Origin: Leuctra nigra
Taxonomy: Eukaryota > Arthropoda > Insecta > Plecoptera > Leuctridae
Direction: 5' to 3'
Assembly: GCA_934045905.1 (NCBI GenBank)
Contig: OW203769.1
Location: 1,116,001 to 1,180,000, forward strand
Length of the DNA: 64,000 nucleotides
Below the pieces are notes generated by a model. The model saw nothing but the letters and a program-made list of their open reading frames with translations, was not told the DNA's origin and made no database searches. This document shows positions 34,790 through 47,430 of this stretch, piece by piece (the first letter of the stretch is position 1; every line of letters begins with the position of its first letter). The translations under genes were made by a program, and so were the position numbers.

Positions 34790-34867
34790 CGTCAGATTGC
34801 GTTGCGGTTCCAATACGTCCGCGGAACCGGCCACGATCATCGCAAAGTTAATGGCACGCCTCGGTCT
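34790..34867 (-). other. Candidate internal exon B with strong splice sites
   Basis: Bounded by the acceptor TCTCTCTTCACAG and the donor ACG/GTAAGAACTT. Length is 78 bases, phase 0 at both ends, reading RPRRAINFAMIVAGSADVLE then PQRNLT. No family recognised. Its acceptor segment (about 45 bases) is a near copy of the one serving exon A 224 bases upstream. Confidence 0.4.
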
Positions 34868-34914
34868 CTGTGAAGAGAGACATCAAGGTGTACATGGTAG
34901 GATTTGATTGTCAC

Positions 34915-35091
34915 CTAGCTCGCTGCCCGCCGCCTCCAGAGCACAGTAGCAAGCAGAGCCGCAGACCATAGAAGCATGAATAGCAGCATTGGCACGGCCA
35001 GAAGCTGCAGTGCGTCTTCTAGCGACACCTGGTGCTCGACGTAGTGCATCTGCTGAGTCGTCATCATCGTCGTCGTGCCTAAAGTCTCGCT
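34915..35091 (-). other. Candidate terminal exon A encoding a transmembrane segment
   Basis: After TCTCTCTTCACAG the minus strand is open for 58 codons to a TAG at 34915. It has a polar start (QMHYVEHQVSLEDALQ), then a hydrophobic stretch AVPMLLFMLLWSAALLATVL and a basic WRRRAAS tail, typical of a single-pass or last membrane helix. The G/C content exceeds that of its surroundings. The stop lies inside the duplicated intron segment that supplies exon B's acceptor. Protein family unknown. Confidence 0.4.
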
Positions 35092-35169
35092 CTGTGAAGA
35101 GAGACGTCAAGGTGTACATGGTAGGATTTGATTATAATATGTCAAGCTGCCTCGCTGCCTTTCCTAAGA

Positions 35170-36334
35170 CTCCCTTTAATTGGATTTGGACACTCTATAT
35201 CCATAGGATCAAATTCAAAAAACAAGGTAAATACACAGACAATTCGCTGTTATAAACAGAAGAAAGAGAGAAGCCCACATAAGAAAATATTCTTGTGTGC
35301 GGTCTGTCTAAATAAAGAACAAATTATAAATAATCCTTCGTTTCTATAAATAAGGACGAAAAATGTACGACGGCGTCATGGAATAAGCCATGTAGCGGAT
35401 AGGCCATGGCTGGCCTGTAGCGGAGGGTACTAGTTCTTGCAATTTCATAAAAGTCAATTGTTTCTTAATAATTGACACCTCATACACTTCACCCCATATC
35501 GATTATGAAATTTTAGTACTAAGATAGTCAAAGAGTTATTTTTCAGAATCCAACAATATTAAATTCACTCTACTGCTGCATTTTGTGCATAGTCATATCA
35601 ATTAGAAACTGTTCTAATAATATGCCGAGTCAGTACATTCAGTTCCATTCAGTTAATTCAGTTCAGTTCAAGAATATATTGGTTATGGAAAACAAAGATT
35701 TGCCCTGTTTTTTCTTTATCTTTCTTTATTTCCCAACCTTTACAACTCTTGTGTTTCTCACAAGAGGAGTCATCAGAACATCTCCGCTCTCGTCCTCCGG
35801 CACTTGGGATTTGCCCGATCATTGTCGAAGTTGCTTGAAGTTTCCGAGTGTGTTTCCATAAACTGCGACACTGTTATGAGTTTCCGTGTGAATGACTTGC
35901 AAATAACTCGGATGTTTATTTGCATGTCGACGAGCGCAGAGAATAAACTCAGTAAGCAGTCTTGGTTTACGCGTGACTTCATCAAGTAATTGTAGTTTAA
36001 ATAAACGTCTCAGCAAAGAGATCAGTTTTTTATTTTCGATGAGAGAATGAGAGAAGGTGATTAGGATCCACACAAAAAGATTCGATTTCTTGGTTTTAAG
36101 TTAACGATTTAAGTTGTAAAAAGTCCACTTAAATTAAGCTCGACCACACATATTATAGATATAGTTGTATTTTGAAAGTTGTCAACACGTAATATTTGAA
36201 TTGTAGAAGAAGAACAAATTTAAATAAATAGTTAAAGCCTGTTGTGTAAATTAATTATGTTCTGCACTAGAAACGGTTTCATGGACAGTGGTTTTAAAAC
36301 ATCAACAGAAATACTTCTTGTTTTATTATTGAAC
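35170..36334. other. No gene seen
   Basis: Short frames only; a small GC-rich patch near 35370-35430 contains two GCCATG... copies but no supported exon. Confidence 0.4.
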
Positions 36335-36545
36335 AAAGCGATTGTTGATCTCTATGACAATGCGACAAACTGTATCGTTTCCACAGTTCCTTTTCAAAAT
36401 TCGTCGTGATCCCATTATTTCTATGAATGTCAAAATGTTTTAAACTTGAAACTTTAACTTGGTCCGTATTGTAAGTCAACGCATTATTGCTCGGCGAGGA
36501 CAGCTGATAGTCTCAGCTCTGTGGGCAATTGGCTATCTGTAATAG
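36335..36545 (-). repeat. Right arm of the distant inverted repeat pair
   Basis: Reverse complement of the family seen at 31880-32110, including the CGTTTCCACAG, GTCAACGCATTATTGCTCGG and GCTCTGTGGGCAATTGGCTA blocks. Confidence 0.6.
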
Positions 36546-36720
36546 GACAACGGAAGTACCGCGTCTGCATCGCCAAATACATCCACGTCAGTGACAAGCG
36601 GGCTCCAGCGAGTGAAAGTAAAGTTCGCTGCAACTGCAGAAGGTCAAATAAATCTTATCACGTCGCCACAACAATAGAAATTATAATTGTTCTTGGAGTA
36701 ATATGTAAAATATAATCTAT

Positions 36721-36960
36721 CAGACACTTGTGGTATTGTTCTCGAAAAATTGTGTAAACTCCCTGAAGCTGTCCTGAAATCACCAGCCAGCCGCGCTATG
36801 CTGATCTTGTTAGTCGGCATCGGCAGCCAGAGGCTCAACGTGTCGGACGTGTGTGTGTTGCTGCGCGCTCTGTGTGTTTAACATGCATTGCTGGTGGAGG
36901 GGGAGATTAGCGCATGCTGGTCGTATGGCTTGGTTGGTAGCGCACTCACATTACTTTCTA
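36721..36960 (+). repeat. Repeat carrying a conserved TCGIVLEKLCKLPEAV-type frame (copy 3)
   Basis: DTCGIVLEKLCKLPEAVLKS is in the same frame as copies at 12.27 and 20.2 kb, then diverges into a GC-rich tail. No upstream foldback arm was found for this copy. Confidence 0.4.
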
Positions 36961-37049
36961 CATTACATCAGTCCGTGGAGCTCACATCAATGCCTGCTTT
37001 ATGCAAAGAATATTGCCTTGGCACCAGATATGACTTTTATGCAATAACC

Positions 37050-39050
37050 GGTTAAATATTAACTACTGGTTTAGCATGGCATTGAAAATGCGGTCATTAT
37101 GTAGCTACTAAAAGGGTTATTACCTTGTTTTTTGATGATGACGTAAGATCTAATTTTCTGCTTTATTTCTTTAACTGTTCGACGACTAACTTCACTGAAA
37201 TTCACCTCGCGGCACACCTCTAACCAAGCCTGCTTTTGTTGTCACATTAACTAATAACGAATATTAGCTATGTTTTCTCGGACGAAATAAAATTATCAGC
37301 CGTGTGCTTCAAACTTTTATTCTCACTCATCAAAAAGAACAATTAAAACCCAGTCTACATCCATATGTCTTCCTAAAACAACACACTCTTTCTCTTATCA
37401 AGAGGGCTTTGAACAAGGTTCATATACACAATTAATATTTATAACACTTTTTCTTCGTGTTTTCTTCGTGTGTGTGAATTGGCTTGTAAATTTGCCGTTT
37501 ATTATTACTTTTCTCGCTTCAACTGCGTTATTCCATCATTATTCCATCATCCGTGAAAAGAATGTCAACAAACACAGTATAGGTGTATTGAAGTCACCAT
37601 TCACCATTACAAATAATTATGTTTGTATGAAAGCAGAAATGAATTACTAGCCTTTGAGCTCACATCAAGAATGATTGATATTGACTTCCGCCCTACTACC
37701 TCTGAGGTACAGATATGTATAACATCGTTCGGTACTTATAGCTAGTATTCAAGTGACGTCAAAATACCCTCAGACAGCTCGACGGCCATGATGGATATGT
37801 AGGTGATAGGGCACTGGCCAAACTTTCCTCCGCTTGCATGGCGCTAGCATCGAGACAGGTCAAAACCAAGGACCATCAAAACTACAACGCGCGAAAATTT
37901 TTTGACAGGTATAAGAAGATGTACTTATTGTTTAGATATATAGATTTTTTAATCTAGTATTATAACATGTTTGAAAATAAGAATATATTGCAATTTCTAC
38001 ATCAAAATCCATGACATAACTAGACGACACCCCCTCAGTTGTTTCATTGTTTCCATTTGCCGTGAGTCTTCAAGAGAGCCTTGGGTAACAAAACAAAAAT
38101 ACTGACAGATGTCATTACACGATCAAAATATCATTATTACACTACAGTATCTAATAATTATCCACTATTTCGGTAAATAACCAAATATCAACATCAATTT
38201 TTTATTCTTCTTTTCAATTCTTATGAAAATAATCGGTCTGTGTAGCAAGATATCCTTTGATTTAAAAGTGACCTCCCTCGACGCTAGCGCCAAAAGTGAC
38301 TGACCGTCGTTCTATCTTGGCATCGTCCTATCGTATCATGGCAGCTACCGTGCAATATGACGTTATTCAGTTCAAGTTTATATGCAGTTATGTCCGAGTT
38401 TACTTACACAAACCAACATAATGCATTCACTACAGGCAAAAAATATATAATTATCTTGAGCTCTCTTGGAAAAATTTTGAGTATTTTTCGGCTTTAATAT
38501 CTAGTTGTGAATGCTCTACTTGATTCTTTTTAGTGTCTGTTTAAATTGAGCACGGGCGGATCCGGTCCTTATAGTTGCTCCTCAATAACAATGTGTGTTC
38601 TTAAATATGTGCAGTTCTTATTTGATATCAATTGACACACTCATAGATACTTTCCGGAGAATTGTGGGATTGAATTGTGTGAGCCATTTTTGATGTTGAC
38701 AAAATGACAGTTATTTTAAGAAGTTTCTAATTTTAGATCATTGTTGCTTTTTTCAAATTTTGAGAAACTTTTAATGACGGCATCTCTCTCTTCCTTCACC
38801 CGTAATTTATCTTAAACAACAAAAACGGTAATATGAATATAAATACATTTCATGTTTTTAAATAAATATTAAAACATTATTTGCAACGTCTATATCGTCT
38901 CTGAAAGACACGACAATAGATAATCTTTTCTGTATACATTTGTAAATCTTAAACAAGTTCTGCATTCTCAGGACGGACTAAGTTAACTTGATTGATGATT
39001 GTTTATATTGTAAATCTGTGCTACATTTGGAAGAGGGTAAAGGAACTCAC
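37050..39050. other. Non-coding stretch, no gene seen
   Basis: Contains a solo end (GACTTCCGCCCTACTACCTC near 37684) of the 59969-60601 MITE family. No coding exon supported. Confidence 0.45.
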
Positions 39051-39059
39051 CACTGCTCA

Positions 39060-39198
39060 GTTCCTCCGTCTTGACTGGCCGACTGGATTCACCGGCTGCA
39101 ACGCTTACTCGTCCGCGCCTGTAGACGGAGTCAAGTGTCAGAACTACAGGGACTCATATTCAGTTAGACACGAAACTATTTGCAACGGTTGGCTTTGA
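39060..39198 (+). other. Candidate short coding exon (strand uncertain)
   Basis: After CACCACTGCTCAG the plus strand is open for 45 codons (FLRLDWPTGFTGCNAYSSAP...) to a TGA, with three cysteines. The minus strand of the same island also has a plausible exon, acceptor CCGTCTACAG to donor GTGAGTTCC, reading RGRVSVAAGESSRPVKTEEL. Only one can be right; the island stands out by composition. Confidence 0.22.
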
Positions 39199-39480
39199 CG
39201 CGTCAATACTCTCCAGAAGAAGAATATCTGTTGTAACCAAGATTCTCGTAATTCGTCTTTGAAAACTTGACACTTTGAAACCAGTGACTAGGGTGCATTA
39301 AGAGTTAACTTCAATATAGAGCACCATTGTACAAGAGAAGTTACAGACGGTAATATTGGAAACCGGACGAAACAGTTTCAGATCGTCAGCATACATTGCG
39401 GTAAATATACCGCAAGAAATCCCACTGTTTGAGAGTTCACTCCGACATAAATATAAATGATAAAAATCAATCCCGTCTGC

Positions 39481-40281
39481 GTATTTCCAAAGTATACCCA
39501 GCCCCAGCGCAAAGTCTCCTGATTGGTCTCCTGACTCCTGATTAAAAATAAATGATCATACCTAGGTTGCGAAACTCAAAGCTATCTGTCAAAACATCTC
39601 AACCCACGCACTAAGAAAAAAAATCTTCGAAATATATACCTAATGAGAGAAAATCCTTTCATTAATGTACTTATGTCCTTATGGATGACTTGGTGACAAT
39701 TGACATTGAGACATTGAATCCTATCGATATCGTATTATTATCCTACCGTTATTACCAACTGTACTATCCTAGAAATCTTGGCGATATTTTCTGAAGTTGA
39801 ACGTAAGCTGCAAACTGTTTATTGGTGCGAAGAAACGTTGATCTTGTGACATAATTCATAACTCTGATACGATTTGATTGTTTCACTACTCTTCATGTGC
39901 TAGAGTATATTCACATCGCTATTCGCAAAATAGTAAATGTCAGTCACTTACAGTGTGGTGTGAACTGACAATGACGTTTGTGAGGTTAAAAAGTGTCTAA
40001 CTTGTTAGTCTTCTATGGAAGCAACTTTACACTATAGTGGGCTATTGAGTGAGACAATACTCAGGACATTATAATCACTTAAATATGCACATTAAATTCG
40101 TATCTTATTCGTTTCCTCCGTGGATAACTTAACTAAATTCTCTTTGACAGTGAGGTGTTGAGATGTTTTGACAGATAACTTTCAGTTCCGCAACCGTGGT
40201 GATCATTCAATCATAGACCACGTGACCTAGACACACCAATCAGTCGACGGTGCGCTGGGGCTGGGTATACTTTGGAAATAC
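39481..40281. mobile_element. Foldback element with ~130-bp arms
   Basis: Begins GTATTTCCAAAGTATACCCA and ends with its exact complement. The first 30 bases are perfect (to CAGCCCCAGCGC), then diverged complementarity continues through the ATCTGTCAAAACATCTCAAC block. No ORF. Target duplication unclear. Confidence 0.75.
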
Positions 40282-40934
40282 ATCCCGCGCGTTTCGGTCT
40301 GGAGCTTCCAAAATAGGTTGATGGCAGTCAAACTGTTCCGAATAAAAAGTTGTCCATGAATGTGCCATCAAGGTTGCCATAGTTTGTGTTTACAACCTGT
40401 TTTTATGGGATTAAGTGTCTGGGTTTAGGTAAAGTGTTTAATATTTGATATTTTTTAGGAATAAAAGTAAAAATGATTTTTTTTTAAACATTATTAATTG
40501 GTATGACACGTCAGTATAGTTTTATACATTTTTGTTGAGACGAAACCGTTATTTTTTAAAATGAAAAAGAAAACCCATTAAAACAGTTAATAATTTTAAA
40601 AATTATGGTTTCGCCTCAACCATGCTTATTTAGCAATTTGCTCGAAACAATTATTGCTCTACCATTGAATTTCTGATTGGTCGTTATAAGAAGCATTCAT
40701 CCACATTGCCTTTTACTCTCTTTGGTGTTGGCTCTCATTATTTCATACTCGATAAACCAAATCGTTTAATGAAAAACCAGAGTTTCACAAATTACTACAA
40801 AATGTATTTTTACAAAATTATATGCCCAAAAGTTAACAACAGAATTTAAGTTTAACATTGAAAGTCCACAATAATTTGGTAAAAGAGATCCAAACAAGTT
40901 TTTGCTCAAATAGGAGAGTTTACGGTTTCGAAAC

Positions 40935-41223
40935 AGGTTACGGAACAGGTTAAGTGAGTGGTTAACGCTCTCAGCTTGTATTCCGGAGGCCCGGGTTCGA
41001 TTCCCGCGGCCGTCCTTCATGACTGGGGGTTTTTCGTGGTTTTCCCTCAGTCGTCAGGCAAATGCTGGGAAGGTACCCTACTAATAGGCCACGACCGCCT
41101 TCTTCCCACCTTCCATCCTTAACTACTTTTCACCATCATCTCCCAATCATCATCATAATCATTCATCCGTCGCCATTAGCCTCGCTGCAAAACAGTGCGA
41201 CGTTAAGCCCCAGACAAAAAAAA
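40935..41223 (+). mobile_element. tRNA-derived SINE
   Basis: The head has an A-box-like GTGAGTGGTTAACGC and a B-box GGTTCGATTCCCGC. It is followed by a conserved body (TTTTCGTGGTTTTCCCTCAG, AGGCAAATGCTGGGAAGGTA) and a tail CAGTGCGACGTTAAGCCCCA plus A-run. Related copies lie at 51440-51590 and 59350-59863. Confidence 0.8.
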
Positions 41224-41483
41224 ATACTCTGTTTACGACATATACGTGGGTAGGAAGTGGTCGTGTCCTATTATATTGCAGGTGACCTTCCCAACATTTA
41301 CCTATCGGAAGGAAAATACGAAGAGAAACATATTAAAGATATGTAATGAGATGAAGTCATCTTATTAATATCAGTGGTAATATTGGAAGAACATCCTAGC
41401 ATTTGCTTTTCTTATAGCTGATGGGAAAACCACTGAAAAACCATCAGAAGGATGTGTGTGATCTTGATTTTTTTCCAATCACA

Positions 41484-42300
41484 TTACATCTTGTTCTTGT
41501 ATTCTTGTTCTTGAATTAGTTTGAGTTTGTTCTTGACTAGCGTCTTGAATGGTATTAAACTTAATGTCTGCTCTTCCCTAGTTGTTGCATTATACGCTAC
41601 AGAGGATGAATACGATAAACAATTCTTACATTTTGTACCTCGATGAGTGCCAAAGTCTAGCTTTTCTTTGGACCGCGTATCTCTTCCGTGAATATCTTGT
41701 CGTCTTCTTAACTTATCATTCAAATATTTAGGTTCTCCTGTTAACAGTATCTTGTGCGTTGCGCATGTCAAGTGAAGATTCCTTCTTGCTTCCATCTTCA
41801 ACCAATGAAGTTTCTGAATGTAGGGACTCCATGAATATTGAATATAATCTTGGCACAAGAATTCTGGACTTTCTGAACACGTCCTATATCTTTCTTTGAA
41901 ATACATGATCCGTAAACGACGTCGCAGTAATTTAAATTTGATATTATAAGTGCCTCAGCGAGCTTTGGTTTTGTTGACCTGGTCAGGTGCACTGTTCTTA
42001 GTTTGCCGTAAGCTTTGCTGTTTGCTTTCTGAATATGATATGTGTATGTCATTTAGCTATCCATGATTAAACCTAAATTCCTTTAAGTTTCTGAAATGGG
42101 AATTGTACAACAATTTATATTTGTTTAAAATTGCTATTAAGTACTTTGATTCGTTGACATTTGTTCCCTATAATCATTGATACTGTCCTCGAAGTGTTTA
42201 AGGAAAGTCAGTGACTTTTACTCCATGAAGCAATAGATTGAAGATCTTCGTTTATTTTCTCTTGTGCTGCAGCCTGATCTTGGGGATCAGTTGTGATGAA
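41484..42300 (-). pseudogene. Non-LTR reverse transcriptase C-terminal remnant
   Basis: The minus strand encodes HIQKANSKAYGKLRTVHLTR, KLAEALIISNLNYCDVVYGS, KVQNSCAKIIFNI and then, after a frameshift near 41810, SPYIQKLHWLKMEARRNLHL and a C-terminal TFKTLVKNKLKL-like end. This is the thumb/C-terminus of a Jockey/CR1-like RT. A TAA precedes the first block in frame. Dead copy; its 5' limit is uncertain. Confidence 0.65.
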
Positions 42301-43850
42301 TAGTTTTCAAGGAACGAATTTACAAAGATTGGTAGATTTTAGTTGTCCATGAAACACAATTTGACGTCACACGCCGAGTCGGGCCGTATAGATAATGTTA
42401 GCCAGAGCCAGTTCTTTGCATCCCGTATCACAGGGAACACGGCGTGGGACGTACAGCTTGTTTTTGCAGAGGAGTGAAATGTCGAAAAACTAATAAATTA
42501 ATTGACGAAAATATATGAATTAAAAAAATATAATAAAATCTCATATTGCTCTTTGAGGCTATTCTGTATATAAACAAATTATAATCCCAACATTCACCTA
42601 TTCCCCATTATAATGGAGTGTATTGGTTAATTGTTGGGAAATAAACACTAAAATAAAATATCTGATCAAATCAAATGTTCGATAATGTTTTTCGATTATT
42701 TACATGGTTCCATTCATTCACTGTGAATTTCTGCTTCCGGGACTGTTGTACAGATTGTATCGACTTCTCTCGTCCTTTCTTATCGATCTTCCCGCCAGCC
42801 GATCCCTACAACTCATTTCTCTGTTTCTCGCTCTTACTCTCATCCACTGGGTCGTGTCTTTGAGCATCATGGAATGTAGACGTGGGCTTTTAAAGTGCAG
42901 ATGTTATCAGATGTTTCACTCGCCTTGCATATTGTTCCAGTTGATTACTTGAGCTTCAGCTGCATACAAGTGAGTGAAGAGTTGCTATGGTCTCGCGCTA
43001 AAATGTATTTACTTCTGATTACAGAGATATTATTATCGCGCTGTAGTCGCTGTGTATCGCGTCTAAGATCTTCCTATTCACGTGGAAGTCCGTTGTATTA
43101 ATAGTATTAGTTCTTACCTCTATGGTATTAGTTTGTACTTAATTCTGAATCCAGCGTAAATGAGACAATTGGAACGGTTTCTCAAGCTACAGTGATTTTA
43201 TAACTTTGGGGCAAACTGTTAAAAGTTAATAATTATAGGATTATATAAATTATATAAATATAAAAATGTAAAAAATATATATAATATATTTAAATATTAT
43301 CTAATATTATATAAAAAATATATTTCTTTAGTTCCGGTAACACCCCACTTGTTTTCAATTTAAGTGTTTCGTCAGTATCCTTTTTGTCATATTTGCCTCA
43401 CGGCACTTAGCACAGCGCTAGTTAAACTTGAGGAATCTGACGGTTTTTGGGTCTCCATCTATCGACCAATACAGGTGGAGGGTTTGCAACTTTCTTTATA
43501 GATGACTTGCGGTGTTTTCAAGTGTAAACATTGGAGGCCATGAAGCATAGTAATTTTGTTTTTACCGATTTAACTCGCTTTAGAACGTGTGACATTTTTC
43601 ATTTTGTCTGGCATCATGTGGAGATTATCAAAAGAAGAAGTATGTACTTACGGTGTGAGTAGTTTTCATTTGGCCATATACATAATATTTTTTTCAAGAT
43701 ATTTTTAAAGTTTAATCGAGAAGACAATCTCTCTGAAATTGTTATTTTCCTCATATCACAAGCATTCTGATTCAAGTAAAACTATAATTCAATATATACG
43801 GATTGTAAAAAAATCATCTGAGCATTTTTCCCCAGATGTCCTATATAATG
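42301..43850. other. No supported gene
   Basis: 42.68-43.1 kb is somewhat GC-richer and has overlapping open frames on the plus strand upstream of the OR exons, but none aligns convincingly with an OR N-terminal half. 43.2-43.3 kb is almost pure A/T. Confidence 0.4.
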
Positions 43851-43852
43851 GC

Positions 43853-44800
43853 AAATTAGTGCGTTTGCGATAGTATTCGTGAAAATTGGTACCCTTACTA
43901 ATTTGAGTATGGGGAATCCAAAAATCGATGGCACCAACCTGAGTAATTAATACTTTCTGCGTAATTAGCATAATTAGCATAATTAATAAACATTGATAAA
44001 ACATCATATAATTTTATAATATGACCTTTATGGGTATCCATCGAAAGCTCGTCATGTCTACAATATATATAAATCATAAAAAACTAAATTTTTTCATTCA
44101 CATAATAATTAACCGTATAATTAATTATTTTATAAAAATCGTCATTCAACAAAAAGCTTAAAATTACCCTCTCAGATTTTGATAAAACTTGGTAGGATTG
44201 GTCACAAGCCCAAAGTAACACATAGGTATTTTTTGGTTTGTCCATTTATTGGGTACTTTTGGATTTCCAGGCCCTCAAATAATCAAAATTTTGATTTCCA
44301 TTCCTTCACTTGAATTGTTCTAACTTTTACACCGTTCAACTCAAAAGCTTCGTCTTTTTCTAATTGTGTGAAACTTATTGCTAGGGACTAAGAAGTAAGT
44401 ACATTTAAGGGGGGAAAATTCAAAATTTGGGCTTCCAAATTGCCTATTCACAAAAAAGTATTTTTTGCAATTTATTGAGTAATTAGTGCGTTTGTGAAAA
44501 TTGGTGAAAATTGGAAAACGTGAAAATTGGTACCCTTACTAATTCGAGTATGAGAAATCCAAAAATCGATGGCACCAACCTACGTAATTAATACTTTTTG
44601 CGTAATTAGCATAATTAGAATAATTAATAAAATCGACATAAAAATTACATTATTATATAACGTGGTCTTCATGGGTATCTAAAGAAAGCTTGTAATGTCC
44701 ACAATGCATATAAGTCGCCAAAAGTTAATTATAGTCATAACATAATAATTAATCCACTAATTAATTCATCTGTTTAAAATCGCCATATTCACACAAGGCT
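43853..44800. repeat. Direct duplication of an AT-rich segment
   Basis: 43853-44160 and about 44483-44800 share ATTAGTGCGTTTG, GTGAAAATTGGTACCCTTAC, ATCCAAAAATCGATGGCACC and GCATAATTAGNATAATTAAT in the same order, with moderate divergence. Confidence 0.7.
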
Positions 44801-44951
44801 GAGATCAAAGATGTTTATGATGAGATCAAAAACAAGGTTTGTAATTTAAGCTTATAAGTAGTATAAACAATTAATCAAAATTTTGTGTTTAGTTCCTAAT
44901 TAGCATAATTAATTATGCGTAATTAATTATGCTTATCTCACATTTTGATAG

Positions 44952-45229
44952 AAATGCCACTTGATATTCAACAAAATTGAGGTTTTAATATCACGCAAGG
45001 AGATTGCAATAAGATTTAATACAGAAGACAACACACCACTAATTGAGCGAGGTGTGATGGAGTTAGACCAAGAATCACGTCTTATGTCCATTGTCAAGTC
45101 AAAAATATATGGAAATACATGGATAACTAAATTAAGGGCTAAAGTGGATGAGGGAATGCGGAGTGAACTTGACGTGGAGATGCAAAAGCGTCTGGTCGAC
45201 TGCACCAGGCATCATCAGGACCTCATCCG
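44952..45229 (+). CDS. Odorant receptor gene, middle exon (before TM5)
   Basis: Acceptor ...CACATTTTGATAG precedes an exon of 278 bases, with in-frame stops immediately before it, and a donor CCG/GTAGGA leaving phase 2. The exon ends MQKRLVDCTRHHQDLIR; the C-x2-H-H-Q/E-x-I/L-x-R motif just before TM5 is characteristic of insect ORs. ORs are seven-helix odour-gated channel subunits with inverted topology. The phase matches the next exon at 47480, 2.25 kb away across a hAT-like MITE and a LINE. Upstream exons for TM1-TM4 were not found. Confidence 0.6.
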
Positions 45230-45717
45230 GTAGGAAGGAGATTTCATGGATTTGCTGTGTATTTGAATGTGGGGTTGTATTTACTTATTTTTGGGTATCC
45301 AACACCGGCGAAGCAGATATTTTTTCCATGGCACGAAGGTATCACTACACTAATATAATGGTTCACTATGGACGTGAAAAGAAATAAATATACATGTTCC
45401 CGTCTAGGCAGTAATGAGTTAATATTTTTTGACACTGGAATACTTGAACATTGGATTTGATTTTTAAACGGCTAGTAGGATTTGACGTTTCACTCCCATT
45501 CACCTCCTTCTATAATATGTATTTTCCGCACAAGCATCTAAACAGAAATAGTTTAGCGTCACTTTACTTTCCTCTTTTCTCTTGCACACAATCTTCTTCT
45601 CCACTATGCTCGTAGTATTCCATCACTCCAGAAGCGCTTCAATATAAAACATTGCTGCCGCTTCTGTTTTAACATGTTGCATTTGCTATTCTGCTGTTTA
45701 CTCCAACTACTTACTAC

Positions 45718-46685
45718 CAGTGGCGTGCACTCAATGGAAGCAAGGGAAGCATTGCTTCCCCTTCCTTTTCCATTCCAACAATATTAAAATATAATAATTA
45801 TATGTATAATAATTTAATCTTTTTACAAAAATATTCATCACTTAATACTACTTATAGAATTCTTATTACGAACACAAATGTCACCACTTTCGCTCTGATT
45901 TCAAAGTAAACGCGGTTTCTAAGACAGGAGGTGGGCAAGGCGCGTGCGCACGCATACACTTGCCTCGGCTCGGCAGTCGGCCGGCTCCAAGGGATTCACA
46001 TTTCGAATTGCTTCCAATCCCTCGCTCTATATACGGGAGTTACGCATGCATTAGGTGATTTGCCTACAATCAAATATGTTAATCTGCAGCCACCTGAAAG
46101 TATTGTCAATAATAAAAACTTATTTTGCCATGATAATAACATTATTTGCCGGTCTAAACACAAAGCATTTCTGTGTAAAATGCGTCTATTTCTGCAGGCG
46201 TATTCTAGCCAAGGGAAGCAAATCGGAGAGTTGCATCCACAGTCCGAACGCAGCCGAACTACTCCCGAGTTGACACGATTGGAACGAACATGTGATCGGT
46301 CGGTGACAGTGCTCAAGAGCGGTTGAATGTCTAAACTTGTAATATCTACAAAATATTGCAGTTTCGGATTCTCAGTTCAGTTAACGCATTTCTACAAAGT
46401 TTTTGTATATCTGTATTTGCCCTCGTATTTGCCTTCAAAAAACTAATGATTAAAATATAAAAAATTAGTCTGAAAATCCTCCTTTGACCATTTCTTAAAT
46501 TCAAGTAATCTTCCAAAAAGGTACTTTCAAAATCGTTTTTAACCATCTAAAATTAGTCAAATTTTAAAAAATTCCCTGCGGGGCTAAGCTGGGGGGCAAG
46601 CCCCCCAGACCCCCCCTCCGGGTCTGGGCAAATTTCTTTCCTGGCAAATTGCTTCCCTCACTTCAAATGTCACGGCACGCCACTG
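45718..46685. mobile_element. hAT-like non-autonomous transposon in an OR intron
   Basis: Perfect 11-bp TIRs CAGTGGCGTGC / GCACGCCACTG are flanked by an exact 8-bp target duplication CTTACTAC (45710-45717 and 46686-46693), the hAT signature. Length 968 bp. Interior frames carry no hAT dimerisation or DDE motif. It includes a GC-rich block near 46575-46640 resembling 8.95-9.2 kb. Confidence 0.85.
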
Positions 46686-46734
46686 CTTACTACTTTACTA
46701 CTACTTTACTTTACTTTACTTACTACTTTACTAC

Positions 46735-47430
46735 TTGGCTCCGCAAGTAGAAAGAGTCGTGACAAAATCTACAAAATGCATAAACTTTGCTATGAGAAAC
46801 CTTCGTGGCACAGATAACACAGTAAAAGAAAAAGCTTATCTGTCGTTAGTCCGGCCAATCTTAGAGTATGCTTCTGCAGTGTGGGATCCTTATGTCATTC
46901 AACAAATAAAAAGCGTCGAAAATGTGCAGAGATTGGCAGCAAGAAGGGTGACAGGGAAGTGGAGAAGGTGGTTCTGGAAGGTAGAAGAAAACGGAACTCT
47001 CACCAGACAATACGAGAGCCCAACGGCAATGTTACAGTCGCTAGGGTGGACCTCTTTAGAAGAAATAAGGAAGACGGCCCGACTCTGTAACTTGTATAGA
47101 GCCTGTGTTGGATATGGGGGGTGGGGAGAAATTGGTCAGAGGCTTCAGAAAAGTCCTTACTATTCTCAACGAAGGGACCATCCGTACAAGCTACAAGTGA
47201 ATCAAGTTAAGAAGAATATTTTGAAATATTCATTTATCAACAGAACGACCACAGAGTGGAATAAGCTGGGATTTTGGGGTCTGGAGGAATGGCCAGAAAC
47301 GGCAATAGCTTTTAAAGTGGCACTTCACCTAAATTAGTTTTTCTTGCATCTTTTTATAATGTATTTATATTTAATCATAGACATTTGCCACCGTAATTGT
47401 GTAATTACTATGAAAATAAATACATTTGAA
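46735..47430 (+). pseudogene. LINE RT C-terminal fragment (open, 200 codons) in an OR intron
   Basis: An intact 200-codon frame shows NTVKEKAYLSLVRPILEYAS, AVWDPYVIQQIKSVENVQRL and ARRVTGKW, the standard C-terminal region of Jockey/CR1-like RTs, and ends in an A/T tail with GAATTTGAAT near 47425. It is 5'-truncated, so it lacks the catalytic core despite the open frame; probably a young dead-on-arrival insertion. Confidence 0.75.

Noticed and set aside
42675..43101. Overlapping plus-strand frames as OR N-terminal exons
   Set aside because: Hydrophobic but in shifting frames, with no recognisable OR motif or consistent splice phases.
45931..46326. 131-codon frame inside the hAT-like MITE as a transposase
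   Set aside because: No hAT BED finger, DDE or dimerisation motif; the overlapping minus-strand frame is equally open.
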